A stretch of 64,000 nt of DNA from JAAYAY01 sp964563135 (GTDB taxonomy: Bacteria > Planctomycetota > Planctomycetia > Pirellulales > Thermoguttaceae): the NCBI GenBank assembly GCA_964563135.1, contig CAZLWV010000005.1:1-64000 (forward strand), read 5' to 3'. Below the pieces are notes generated by a model. It was not told where the DNA came from, did not search any database, and saw only the letters and a program-made list of their open reading frames with translations. Within the stretch, counting starts at the first letter, position 1. Each line of letters begins with the position of its first letter. The position numbers were made by a program, and so were the translations under genes. Positions 44,595 through 53,172 of the stretch are shown in pieces.

Positions 44595-46175
44595 ATGCCA
44601 AAACGAACACTTGTCGCGGTTGTCCTGGTGGTCGTGGTTGTTGCCGCAATCGGCCTATCGGCCCGGTCTGGCGACCGTCCCAGATCGCCGCTGGCACAGT
44701 CCAGTGCCGCCCGGGCCGCCACACCCCGCAGCGATCTCCCCCCACCCACGGAGCCCGCCACCGTAGTCCTGCCGGGCATTCCCCACGTGCTCCAGAAACC
44801 CGACTTTTGCGGCGAGGCCTGTGTGGCCGCCTGGCTTCAGCGGCTTGGCCTCGACGTCGACCAGGATGACGTCTTCAACCAGTCGGGTCTCGACCCGCAC
44901 CTCGGACGCGGCTGCTACACGAAGGAACTGGCCAGGGCCATGAAGAACTTGGGCCTGGCAACCGGCAAGGTCTGGTATTCGGTAAACGTCCAGCAGGCCC
45001 CCCGACAGCTCGACGCGCTCTGGCAGCAGGTCCGCGCGGACCTCCAGGCCGGCCTGCCCTCGATCGTTTGTACCCGTTTTGACTTCCGCCCCAACACGAC
45101 GGAGCATTTCCGCCTCATTGTCGGCCACGACATCCGTACCGACGAGGTCCTGTACCACGATCCGGCCGTTTCCAACGGCGCCTATTTGCGCATGAAACGC
45201 TCGACCCTGCTCGATCTCTGGCCGCTTGGGCCCTACCCCAAGCCCCCCCGGGGAGGCGTCCCGCAGGCGGAGGTCAGTGGCAGCGGCGGAAGCCTTGGCA
45301 ACGGCTCCGAATACCAGCCTGAAACGCGGACGGTCATCTGGCTCCGCATGCAGTTGGAGAAACGGCCGGCCGTACCCGTCACCACGGGCCTTACCGCGGC
45401 CGACTTTGCACAGCACGTGATGCAGCTCAAGACGAGATTGCCTGACGAGAGTTTCACCGTGAGCATCCAGAAGCCGTTCGTCGTGATCGGCGATGAATCG
45501 CCCGAGGTGGTCCGGGCGCGGAGCGAGAACACGGTCAAATGGGCGATCGACAACCTCAAGGCCTCGTTTTTCGACAAGGAGCCTGCGGAGATCCTCGACA
45601 TCTGGTTGTTCCGCGACAAGACGAGCTACGAAAAGCATGCCACGGCCCTGTTCGACGCCCCGCCGCACACGCCCTACGGCTATTACTCGGCCCGCCACAA
45701 GGCCCTGGTCATGAATATAGCGACCGGCGGTGGCACCCTGGTCCACGAGATCGTTCACCCCTTCGTGGCCGCCGATTTTCCCGCCTGCCCCTCCTGGCTC
45801 AACGAGGGTCTCGGCTCCCTTTTCGAACAATGCGGCCTCGTTGAGGGGCGGATCGCCGGCTTGACCAACTGGCGGCTTGCCGGCCTCCAGGAGGCGATTC
45901 GCGCTGGCAGGCTTCCCACCTTCAAGAACCTCTGTTCGACCACGACCGCCGAGTTCTACGACGACCCCGGCGGCACCAACTATGCCCAATCCCGTTACCT
46001 CTGCTACTACCTCCAGGAGCACGGCCTCCTCGTCAAGTTCTACCGCGAGTTTCGCGCCTGCGCAGCCGACGATCCCACGGGATACAAGACCCTGGTGGCT
46101 GTGCTGGGGACCGACGACATGGCCAGGTTCCAGGCAGACTGGGAAGCGTACGTGCTGAAACTGAGGTTCCCGTAG
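44595..46175 (+). CDS. Membrane-anchored C39-like/gluzincin two-protease fusion
   Basis: This 526-residue protein begins with a membrane anchor or signal (MPKRTLVAVVLVVVVVAAIG). Residues about 55-215 look like a C39-type papain-like domain: Cys in KPDFCGEACVAAWLQ and His in EHFRLIVGHDIRT, with Asp in YHDPA. Residues about 270-525 look like a peptidase-MA-type gluzincin: TLVHEIVHPF gives the HExxH zinc site, and Glu in SWLNEGLGSLFEQC is a suitable third ligand. Both active sites seem intact. I know of no characterised protein joining these two, although both halves are common. The start is fixed at 44595 because the preceding codons lie in a dispersed repeat. Confidence 0.78.
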   Translation: MPKRTLVAVVLVVVVVAAIGLSARSGDRPRSPLAQSSAARAATPRSDLPPPTEPATVVLPGIPHVLQKPDFCGEACVAAWLQRLGLDVDQDDVFNQSGLDPHLGRGCYTKELARAMKNLGLATGKVWYSVNVQQAPRQLDALWQQVRADLQAGLPSIVCTRFDFRPNTTEHFRLIVGHDIRTDEVLYHDPAVSNGAYLRMKRSTLLDLWPLGPYPKPPRGGVPQAEVSGSGGSLGNGSEYQPETRTVIWLRMQLEKRPAVPVTTGLTAADFAQHVMQLKTRLPDESFTVSIQKPFVVIGDESPEVVRARSENTVKWAIDNLKASFFDKEPAEILDIWLFRDKTSYEKHATALFDAPPHTPYGYYSARHKALVMNIATGGGTLVHEIVHPFVAADFPACPSWLNEGLGSLFEQCGLVEGRIAGLTNWRLAGLQEAIRAGRLPTFKNLCSTTTAEFYDDPGGTNYAQSRYLCYYLQEHGLLVKFYREFRACAADDPTGYKTLVAVLGTDDMARFQADWEAYVLKLRFP

Positions 46176-46192
46176 GGCGACTCGCGTGATCG

Positions 46193-46260
46193 CCGCCGGG
46201 CTTGCCCCGATGGAAGGAGGTTTGGCAACTGCCCGCCCCCGTTTCGCTTTCCGCTTCTGC
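46193..46260. repeat. Dispersed GGAAGGAGGTTTGG repeat, copy 1
   Basis: TGGAAGGAGGTTTGGCAACT, flanked by GCCGGGCTTGCCCC and a CGCTTTCCGCTT tail, also occurs at 48823-48893. The embedded GGAGG could act as a false ribosome-binding site. Confidence 0.7.
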
Positions 46261-46357
46261 CAGGAATCTTGCCGAATCAGCGCTCATTTGGGAAGATGAA
46301 AATACCCACTACGTCGAACCGGCCTGGCAACCGGCATCCTGAACGGGACTTCAGAGA

Positions 46358-46735
46358 ATGGCAATCCAGTTCAACACCGAGGATCGTGGAGACTATCTCC
46401 ACATCCGATCGTGCGGTACCGAGGAGCGGCTGGAGGCAACGATCGCGTACAATCTGGCCATGTACCACGCGGTTCTCGAGAGCAAGCGAAACAAGGTACT
46501 TCTCGACGAGCGCCATGTGGCCAACCTCGAGAACATCTTCGATGTCTACTCGCTGGCTGAAGCCCACGCCACGTTGCGCATTGCCCGGAATATCGAGAAG
46601 GTTGCGATTGTGGGAAATCCCAAGGATCGCAACAACCTGGAGTTCTTCGAGATCATCTCCCGCAATCGGGGCTTCCAGGTGAAAGTCTTCTACGAGCCTG
46701 AGCCGGCCGAAGCCTGGTTGCGAGAATCCGGCTGA
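46358..46735 (+). CDS. STAS/SpoIIAA-like small protein
   Basis: This 125-residue cytoplasmic protein has the alternating strand and helix pattern of the STAS/SpoIIAA-like fold (DYLHIRSCGTEERLEATIAY, NKVLLDERHVANLENIFDVY, VAIVGNPKDRNNLEFFEIIS). No catalytic motif is seen, and no anti-sigma partner is adjacent. Its 3' end overlaps the convergent DUF434 gene by 46 bp. The family assignment is by fold pattern only and is tentative. Confidence 0.68.
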   Translation: MAIQFNTEDRGDYLHIRSCGTEERLEATIAYNLAMYHAVLESKRNKVLLDERHVANLENIFDVYSLAEAHATLRIARNIEKVAIVGNPKDRNNLEFFEIISRNRGFQVKVFYEPEPAEAWLRESG

Positions 46736-47448
46736 CCGACTCGCACGATGTATGCGCCGGCAACATGGCTGTCAATCACATGCCTGGCCAGGTTGAACCA
46801 CCGTCCGCAGCCATCCAGGATCACACTGTCGGCCGTAGCCACGATTTCCCCGGTCGCAGTGAGGAGCGGATCGGGATCGGCGACCAGTTCGACCGTCCAT
46901 GGCCAGCGGTAACGTGCTGCCAGTTCGAGGAGGATCTGTTTGAGCCGACCACTGTTGGATACCGGCTTGTCCAGAAGCCACCGCACCTCCTGGGGGCGCA
47001 GTGCGGCAAGAGTCTCGCCGATCAGCATGATGGCCGGTTCGGTCTCGGCCACCTTCCGATAGCTGCCGTGCATGCTGGCCATGTCGCGGAACGTCTCGTC
47101 GGCGGCGGCCAGAAGGACGGCTCCCGCAAGGGCTGCCTCAACGGTCGTGAGCACGTTGTAGCCATCGAGCCATATCGGGCGCCCCGCTACTGCCGCGCGA
47201 TCTGCCCGTCGCTCGAGCCTTGCCCCTCGCTGTCGGGTGGAACAGACACAACGGGCGACGGCCGTTCGCTGGCGAGCCGCCAGTTGATAGCGGTCGCCGA
47301 CCAGCTTGAGCGAAGAGTTCGAGGAATAACCCCGATCCAGCAGCCAGGTCAGATCGGCCGCCGCCGCCCGTAACGGCGCAAGCGATTCGGAGCCGAAAAG
47401 CTCCGCATCTTCCGGATGCGGCCCGCGATGAGTTCGACGGTCAGGCAT
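46690..47448 (-). CDS. DUF434 domain protein
   Basis: This 252-residue protein has the DUF434 N-terminal signature (AAADLTWLLDRGYSSNSSLK then LVGDRYQLAARQRTAVAR). A C-terminal part typical of such proteins follows (IWLDGYNVLTTVEAALAG, LLDKPVSNSGRLKQILLELA), reminiscent of NYN/PIN-like nucleotide folds. It is cytoplasmic and has no known role. It overlaps the STAS-like gene tail to tail. Codon choice is richer in rare codons near its N-terminus than in its neighbours. Confidence 0.75.
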   Translation of the reverse strand: MPDRRTHRGPHPEDAELFGSESLAPLRAAAADLTWLLDRGYSSNSSLKLVGDRYQLAARQRTAVARCVCSTRQRGARLERRADRAAVAGRPIWLDGYNVLTTVEAALAGAVLLAAADETFRDMASMHGSYRKVAETEPAIMLIGETLAALRPQEVRWLLDKPVSNSGRLKQILLELAARYRWPWTVELVADPDPLLTATGEIVATADSVILDGCGRWFNLARHVIDSHVAGAYIVRVGQPDSRNQASAGSGS

Positions 47449-47643
47449 GGCGTGGGGAGAACTCGAAATACGCAGTCCCGAGCACCAGACGACTCCAGAA
47501 CGACTTCAAAGCACCAGCGCGGTCCACTCGAAACGCGTGCCGCCCAGCCCCGGCCACACGCGACAAGCCTTCCGGCTTCCGGGTTGCCAGGCTCTCATAC
47601 GGCATCTTCATCTTTCGAGTCTCGACATTCGGATCCCCCGTCT

Positions 47644-48126
47644 CTACCGCTCATAGGTTCCCACCAACTCTGCCTCGGCCAGAATGTGGCCCGACATGGC
47701 AGCCAGAAGGGCAGTCTTGGCTAGGCCTGGTTTCGCCTTCAGCGGCGCATCCAGCGCGTAGAGGGTGAAGTGGTAGTGGTGCGTGCCGTGGCCCGGAGGC
47801 GGCGCGGGGCCGCGATAGCCGACCGTGCGGCCAGCCGACCACGAGTTGACCCCTTGCATCGCCCCCGGAACTGTTCTGGGGCTCTGAACCGGTTCCACCT
47901 TCTCGGGCAGCCCCGGCAGACTGGCCGGGATCTTGTAGATCACCCAGTGAACCCAGGGCTCGGCCGTGGGCGCATCGGGATCGTCGCAGATCAGGGCCAG
48001 TTCCGCCGTGCCTTCGGGTGGCGAAGTCCACTCAATCGCGGGTGAAATATCGGCGCCGTCCCCCGTGTGCTTCTTGGGCACGGGCTGGCCGTCCTCAAAC
48101 GCGCTGCTTCTGACTTGAAACGCCAT
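47644..48126 (-). CDS. YbhB/YbcL-type PEBP protein
   Basis: This 160-residue protein is a bacterial phosphatidylethanolamine-binding-protein relative. Expected motifs are VRSSAFEDGQPVPKKHTGDG, ALICDDPDAPTAEPWVHWVI (the DPDxP and HW anion-binding site), GYRGPAPPPGHGTHHYHFTL and a closing AELVGTYER. Length and motif order match the family exactly. It lacks a signal peptide. The start at 48126 matches the family N-terminus; the frame extends to 48174 without support. Confidence 0.93.
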   Translation of the reverse strand: MAFQVRSSAFEDGQPVPKKHTGDGADISPAIEWTSPPEGTAELALICDDPDAPTAEPWVHWVIYKIPASLPGLPEKVEPVQSPRTVPGAMQGVNSWSAGRTVGYRGPAPPPGHGTHHYHFTLYALDAPLKAKPGLAKTALLAAMSGHILAEAELVGTYER

Positions 48127-48249
48127 CGAACTTTCTCGCTTTCGTAGGGTGGTGCCAAAGCGACCCAACGCCACTCAACCCCAAACAACATTCAATTCTC
48201 CAATACGATCACGTCTCCACAACCTCACCGCGAGCCGCGGCCCACCATA

Positions 48250-48798
48250 TCACTCGAGGAATCGTTCGTCGCCGTCCACGATTGCGGGCATGATCACTTC
48301 GTCCCGGTTGAACGGATCCATGCCTTCCGTCGGCGAACCGAACCGGGCGGGGGCCACCGGGCGACCGGCAAAGATCGCAGCCAGAATGAAACACCAACAC
48401 CCCAGATCGAGGACCGCGTGAAACACTGCGTTCACGGAAAGAAGCCAGCCAACCGAGACGGCCCCCACTTGCCCGCCCTGTATGCTGGCAATCGCAGCCA
48501 TCTGAATGGTCTGCGCCAGCAGAGCCGACACGATCAGACCAATCAGACCAATGACCGCAAACCTGGCCGGCCGTGGGTACGTCGGCAAGCGGCGGAGGGC
48601 CATCGACAGCCCGACCGCCCATACGATGAATCTCGGCACCAAGAACACGGCTGAGCTGAAACTCAACAGCAGCACTTCCCACGGCGAAACGCCGAAGTAC
48701 CGGCTGATCGCAAAAAAGGCAGACAGGGCCAACGCCGAGACGGTTGTCAGGATGAACAGGGCCGTCAGACTGAATTGCAGGGCAGGTCGACTCGCCAT
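48250..48798 (-). CDS. Planctomycete multispanning membrane protein
   Basis: This 182-residue protein starts with ALQFSLTALFILTTVSALAL, the FSL-(R/T)-LF..T motif that opens many uncharacterised planctomycete membrane proteins. It has four or five membrane helices and a soluble acidic tail (DPFNRDEVIMPAIVDGDERF). It stands alone between the PEBP gene and the CheW-type gene on the opposite strand. Function unknown. Confidence 0.75.
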   Translation of the reverse strand: MASRPALQFSLTALFILTTVSALALSAFFAISRYFGVSPWEVLLLSFSSAVFLVPRFIVWAVGLSMALRRLPTYPRPARFAVIGLIGLIVSALLAQTIQMAAIASIQGGQVGAVSVGWLLSVNAVFHAVLDLGCWCFILAAIFAGRPVAPARFGSPTEGMDPFNRDEVIMPAIVDGDERFLE

Positions 48799-48822
48799 GG
48801 GTTCCGCTCTCCGAGAAAAAGC

Positions 48823-48893
48823 CCGCCGGGCTCATCCCGGTGGAAGGAGGTTTGGCAACTACCGCGTCCATCGCCGCTTCCCGCTTTCCGCTT
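48823..48893. repeat. Dispersed GGAAGGAGGTTTGG repeat, copy 2
   Basis: The sequence GCCCGCCGGGCTCATCCCGG then TGGAAGGAGGTTTGGCAACT and a CCGCTTTCCGCTTTTCCC tail matches 46193-46260. It lies between the divergently transcribed membrane-protein and chemotaxis genes. Confidence 0.7.
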
Positions 48894-49139
48894 TTCCCAT
48901 CCCCCTCCAATCTTACTGCTATGGCAGCCGTCCCGCCACAACCGCCAGCCGGCAGAACCCGCATAGCCGGCAATCTGACCGCCCCCCGCAGGTTTTCCAC
49001 ACACGTCTCATTTTGCCCCAAGCAACGATTATGCCTGCACGGCAGAAGTTCCTCAGTTTGCCCGATCAGGAGACCCGATGAACGTTCATGTGGGAAGCCG
49101 CAATCCATAGCGGCCAGGGACCAAGCGACGAGGTACACA

Positions 49140-50714
49140 ATGACGACCCTGAGCAACATTCTGCTGGACAAAGAGATCCTCCTGGAAAGCGGCACCAACG
49201 AACTGGAAGTGCTCGTTTTCAAGGTGGCCGGTTACACTTTCGGAATCAACGTTGCCAAGGTTCGCGAAGTGCTGCCCACTGCCTCGATCACCTCGCTGCC
49301 GAAAGCGCATCCGTCGATCCGCGGCGTGTTCAAGTTGCGGAACCAGGTGATACCGTGCGTCTCGCTCATGGATCATCTCGGAATCACGCCCGACTCGGAT
49401 CAGTGCGAAGCAACGATGATCCTGACCGACCTGAACCAGCAGCAGACGGCCTTTCTGGTCGACGAGGTCGAACGGATCCACCGCTTGAGCTGGAAGAACA
49501 TCCTGGCCGTGCCGGCGCTCGACGCTCTGGCCAGCACGCCCGTGACCGCCCTGGCGCGTTGCGACGAGCGGCTGATCGTGATGCTCGATTTCGAGAAGAT
49601 CCTGGATGACGTGACCGAACAGTACTTCCGAACCGACGAGGTGGCCAACCCGATGGGATTGCCCCGCGAGAAGCTGCGTCTGCTCCTGGCCGAGGACTCC
49701 CCCACGGTCCGCCAGGCGATCAGCTCCACCCTCTCGGCGAGCGGCTATCGGAACCTGACCTTCTTCGAAAACGGTGCTGAGGCTTGGGCCTGGATATCCG
49801 AACGTATCGAAGCGACAGGGCAGGTTGCCGATGTCGGAGATCTGCTGATCTGTGACGTCGAGATGCCGCAGGTCGACGGATTCCATCTGACCAGGAAGAT
49901 CAAAGAACATCCGGTGTTGAAGCAGATCCCGGTGCTGCTCTACTCCTCGATCATCACGCCCGACAACCGCAAGAAAGGCAACGCCGTCGGGGCCGACGCC
50001 CAGGTGGCCAAGCCCGAGTTGAAGGAAGTGGTTCGATTGGCCGACGAGTTGATCACCGCAGCTCATCAAGCGGGGCGAGCCATAGCGCTCAAAGAAATCA
50101 GCCAGGCGGCCGAAACGGCCTCGGCGGTTACCCCCCCTGCTCCGGTGCCGGCACCACATGTGGCGGCTGCCCCCTCCAGCCAATCCTCCACCAGCACACC
50201 CAAACCAAGAGAATCTGTCAGCTCGGCCGCAGGGCCGCTCGTGGATCAGTGCGAACCGGAACCGCCCACGGTGCCGGCGGCCGAGCTATTTTCCAGCGCG
50301 GTTCCATCTCCCTACGATGGAACTTCTTGCCCTTCCCCCCCGAGGAACGTGGACGCGAGCCTCTGGCGCACCTTTCATCGTGAGTTGACCGAACGGACTC
50401 GTACGCTTGAAGACCTCCTTCGACAAGCGTCGTCCCAGGAACGTCGCGATGATACGGCGCGCCAGTTGGCTCGCGTTCTGCACACCATCAAGTCGGCCGC
50501 GATGGTCGTACCCGTCGATCAGGTGACCCGTTGCACCCATCTGGCCGAAAGCCTCGTGGAAAAGTGGCAAAGGGCCGAGGGCGCGCCGATTCAAGAATCG
50601 CTCGAGACCTATACGGGCTGGCTGCGTGCCCTGGTGGCAGCTTCCGAGCAGGTCCAGCCCATCCTCGACCGCGCCACGGCTCTGGAAGGGGAAATGAACG
50701 CCTACCTCTCCTGA
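49140..50714 (+). CDS. CheV-like chemotaxis protein with C-terminal HPt domain
   Basis: This 524-residue protein combines three signalling modules. Residues 15-160 form a CheW domain (VLVFKVAGYTFGINVAKVRE, GVFKLRNQVIPCVSLMDHLG), which couples receptors to CheA. Residues 178-300 form a receiver domain, with acidic pocket in RLLLAEDSPTVRQ, phosphoacceptor Asp in LLICDVEMPQVDG and Lys in QVAKPELKE. After a proline-rich linker, residues about 405-515 form an HPt domain with phospho-His in LARVLHTIKSAAM. CheV proteins normally end after the receiver, so the HPt part is unusual and could allow phosphotransfer within the chain. A GAGG site eight bases before the ATG fixes the start. Confidence 0.88.
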   Translation: MTTLSNILLDKEILLESGTNELEVLVFKVAGYTFGINVAKVREVLPTASITSLPKAHPSIRGVFKLRNQVIPCVSLMDHLGITPDSDQCEATMILTDLNQQQTAFLVDEVERIHRLSWKNILAVPALDALASTPVTALARCDERLIVMLDFEKILDDVTEQYFRTDEVANPMGLPREKLRLLLAEDSPTVRQAISSTLSASGYRNLTFFENGAEAWAWISERIEATGQVADVGDLLICDVEMPQVDGFHLTRKIKEHPVLKQIPVLLYSSIITPDNRKKGNAVGADAQVAKPELKEVVRLADELITAAHQAGRAIALKEISQAAETASAVTPPAPVPAPHVAAAPSSQSSTSTPKPRESVSSAAGPLVDQCEPEPPTVPAAELFSSAVPSPYDGTSCPSPPRNVDASLWRTFHRELTERTRTLEDLLRQASSQERRDDTARQLARVLHTIKSAAMVVPVDQVTRCTHLAESLVEKWQRAEGAPIQESLETYTGWLRALVAASEQVQPILDRATALEGEMNAYLS

Positions 50715-50907
50715 CCCGCCCAGCGGATTGCCGACCCGAACAGGGCCGACGGAAGAGCGGCTGCTCTCCATCAATTCCCCATCCTTCCGTCGCTCCAACA
50801 CTCCACGGTGACGCTTCCGACCTGCACCGGAATCGGGCCAAGCGCGAGACTTGCCCCTCGGCCGAACGGTCATTCCCTCGATCGGGTGTATCAGTCTCTT
50901 GTACTAC

Positions 50908-50998
50908 TGACGCCTGGGCAGTCAGTGCACGAGAGCGACGCGCGGAAGCGGGGCTTCTTGCGGTCTCTCGCCGGGTAGCCCTTTCATGCAGACATCAA
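50908..50998. repeat. Dispersed GACGCCTG repeat, long copy
   Basis: TGACGCCTGGGCAGTCAGTG forms the core with perfect TGAC and GTCA arms. It continues with CACGAGAGCGACGCG, GGGGCTTCTTGCGGTCTCTC and a TGCAGACATC end. It aligns with 44479-44565 and with the reverse complement of the 1-300 array. Confidence 0.7.
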
Positions 50999-51348
50999 TC
51001 GCTCGATCAGCGGGTAGTCTCTGCCTGAATGCTGCTCTATACTAAGGCAGGCGGGCGTCGCGATCCTCGGACAAGACGCGATCTTTTTCCCCCGGCACTG
51101 CACCACGGCGTTCTCGTCCACCTCGACGTTCGCTGGTACCTTTGGTTTCCCCTGCAAGACGGGTTTCCCACCTTTCCAGGGCAATTCCAGGAACCGACAG
51201 GACGAGCGAGTTGCTCACCGGCAGCGAAATGCCGTGCAGGTTTCCGTGAGCGGTTCTGGCGTCCCTGCGGCAAAGGCAAACCTCTCTTGCCCCCGTTTGA
51301 GGCGTCCCTGTTCGACGAACCTCAAGCATCGTCGGCTTTTCCGGAAGG

Positions 51349-51422
51349 ACTCGCGACCAACCGGCGCTGACCGTTGGTTGCCGAGCGGTAGCTCCTATTG
51401 GTCGGCGGCCCTGCCGCCCTGC
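51349..51422. repeat. Dispersed repeat, CGAGCGGTAGCTCG family, copy 2
   Basis: GACTCGCGACCAACCGGCGC, then CCGAGCGGTAGCTCCTATTG and GTCGGCGGCC, ends only 15 bp before the YbaK start codon. It aligns base by base with 57321-57382. Confidence 0.75.
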
Positions 51423-51437
51423 GCGAAGGAGTTTGTC

Positions 51438-51917
51438 ATGCCCGCCAAGAAGCTCAAACGGTTCTTGGATGAGAACCACGTCCGCTACGTTTCCATCCGC
51501 CATTCGCCGGCCTATACGGCCCAGGAGACGGCCGCTTCGGCCCACATCCCCGGGCGCGAACTGGCCAAGACGGTGATGCTCTTCGTGGATGGCGAAATGG
51601 CCATGGCCGTGCTCCCCTCCACCCGGATGCTCGACCTGGAACTGCTCCGCCACCAGATCGATGCGGAGTCGGTCACGCTTGCCACGGAGAACCAGTTCAA
51701 GGACCGTTTCCCTGACTGCGAAGCTGGTGCGATGCCCCCATTCGGCAATCTGTACCGCGTGCCCGTCTATGTCGACCGGAGCCTGACCCTCGACGACCAG
51801 ATCGCGTTCAACGCCGGCTCCCACGCCGAGCTGATCCAACTGGCCTACGAGGATTTCGACAACCTGGTCCATCCCATCGTGGCCGAGTTTGCCTACACCT
51901 CGAGAGCCCGGGTGTAG
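51438..51917 (+). CDS. YbaK/EbsC-family aminoacyl-tRNA deacylase-like protein
   Basis: This 159-residue cytoplasmic protein has the single-domain YbaK/ProX editing fold, which clears mischarged aminoacyl-tRNA. Family elements are YVSIRHSPAYTAQETAASAH, the active-site lysine in GRELAKTVMLFVDG and the closing DDQIAFNAGSHAELIQLAYE. AAGGAG precedes the ATG at 51438. Which amino acid it edits cannot be told by eye. Confidence 0.9.
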   Translation: MPAKKLKRFLDENHVRYVSIRHSPAYTAQETAASAHIPGRELAKTVMLFVDGEMAMAVLPSTRMLDLELLRHQIDAESVTLATENQFKDRFPDCEAGAMPPFGNLYRVPVYVDRSLTLDDQIAFNAGSHAELIQLAYEDFDNLVHPIVAEFAYTSRARV

Positions 51918-51927
51918 GCCTGCACGC

Positions 51928-53172
51928 CTACTCGGTCTCCGCCGTCTCCTCGAACGGTCCGACGCCGTAATCGGACACGAAGTCAAGTTTACCGCCGTCG
52001 TCGATCCCGTTGGGGCCGACCGAGTATACCTTCCAGCCTTGGGGGACTTTCTTGACGATCAGCGGTTTGCCGCTGAAGGGATCGATGGTCGCGTCTTGGG
52101 GCAGACCAAGTTCGGTCAGGTCAGTGCTTGGCAGGGCATCGGGATCGTCGCGGCCAAGGAGGGCATTTAGGACTCGCAGTGTCCGGATCGTTGCGAGGGT
52201 TCGTTCGGTTGCATCGCGGGCCGATTTGAGGGCGGGCTGAACCAGGCTGGCGAACACTTTGCCATCCGACGTTGCGATGGCTTTCCTGTCAGTGCCGCAG
52301 AACGAAGTGTTTGGCCCTTCCGCCATGCGAATCTCATCCTCCAGTGTATCCAGGTAGTTGAGGGCCTCGCGGTTCCATTGGATCCGAAAGGGAAAGGAGT
52401 TGAAACTGTCAATGCCGAAAGCGATCTCTGCTTTCAGCGCCTTGATGTAGCCAGGGAACGGATCCGCGAGCGCCAGTTCACTGTCGAGTAACTTGCGCGT
52501 CTCGTCGGAGAGTGTCCCACTACGGAGCGCCTCGTCGGCAGCCTCGATCCCAATCGAGCGGATCGCAATGGCAACCAGGAATTGCACGAGTACGGCGTCG
52601 TGTTCGATGTGCCGCGCGAACTGAAACAGCGGAATACTTGCCCGGACTGCCTCATCTGAGCGGCCGCGAGCTCGCAGGACGGTGACATGTGACGTCAACA
52701 CGCGAGCGATCGCGCGTTCCGGCCCTGTGTCGTCGCAGATTGCTGCCACGAAGTCCTCTGGAGGTAGAGAATAGTCCAGCCCACGATCGAAGCCGTCCAA
52801 GGCCATTGCCTGCTGAATCGTGGGAACAAGCTCTGGATAGGCGTGAAAAGCTGCCTCCATGGCTTTGAGTTGCGATTCCGTCGGTCGCCCTGTTTCATAG
52901 TTCTCACTCTGATAGTATTCCTTCACTTCCTCGTAGAAGGCATTCACGTCGTCGCGAATGCGGCGTAAAGGGATTGCCGCATTCTGCTCCGCGGGGATGG
53001 ATGCGGGAGCCAGGTCGGCAATACAGATCGGATCGCCAGCGGCACGGATCTCTTTGAGCTTCGCGTTAAGCCGTGCACTGATGATGTAGATACGGACGGC
53101 CGAAGCGATCAGAAGGATCGCCACGAGCCCCGTCAGGGCGATCGCGGTCCATTTGAAGGCCTTTCTCAACAT
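51928..53172 (-). CDS. Membrane-anchored planctomycete hypothetical protein
   Basis: This 414-residue protein has one N-terminal membrane helix (AFKWTAIALTGLVAILLIAS) and an exported, mostly helical domain of about 290 residues. The end reads DATIDPFSGKPLIVKKVPQG then WKVYSVGPNGIDDGG, a signature seen at the C-terminus of many planctomycete proteins. AAGGAG precedes the ATG at 53172. It is convergent with the YbaK gene. I do not know its function. Confidence 0.8.
   Translation of the reverse strand: MLRKAFKWTAIALTGLVAILLIASAVRIYIISARLNAKLKEIRAAGDPICIADLAPASIPAEQNAAIPLRRIRDDVNAFYEEVKEYYQSENYETGRPTESQLKAMEAAFHAYPELVPTIQQAMALDGFDRGLDYSLPPEDFVAAICDDTGPERAIARVLTSHVTVLRARGRSDEAVRASIPLFQFARHIEHDAVLVQFLVAIAIRSIGIEAADEALRSGTLSDETRKLLDSELALADPFPGYIKALKAEIAFGIDSFNSFPFRIQWNREALNYLDTLEDEIRMAEGPNTSFCGTDRKAIATSDGKVFASLVQPALKSARDATERTLATIRTLRVLNALLGRDDPDALPSTDLTELGLPQDATIDPFSGKPLIVKKVPQGWKVYSVGPNGIDDGGKLDFVSDYGVGPFEETAETE

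Larger units (their letters stand above)
50715..51437. other. Intergenic region, about 720 bp, with two repeats
   Basis: Between the CheV-like and YbaK genes no ORF has family support. The region carries a long GACGCCTG repeat copy (50908-50998) and a CGAGCGGTAGCTC repeat copy (51349-51422) just before the YbaK gene. Between them 51050-51350 is featureless by eye. Confidence 0.5.

Noticed and set aside
49031..49114. Two short ORFs just before the CheV-like gene
   Set aside because: They encode only 16 and 10 residues and have no attenuator-like codon pattern.
51042..51986. Minus-strand ORF of 314 residues covering the YbaK gene and the region upstream of it
   Set aside because: Composition is that of a shadow frame, and YbaK on the plus strand has a complete family match.
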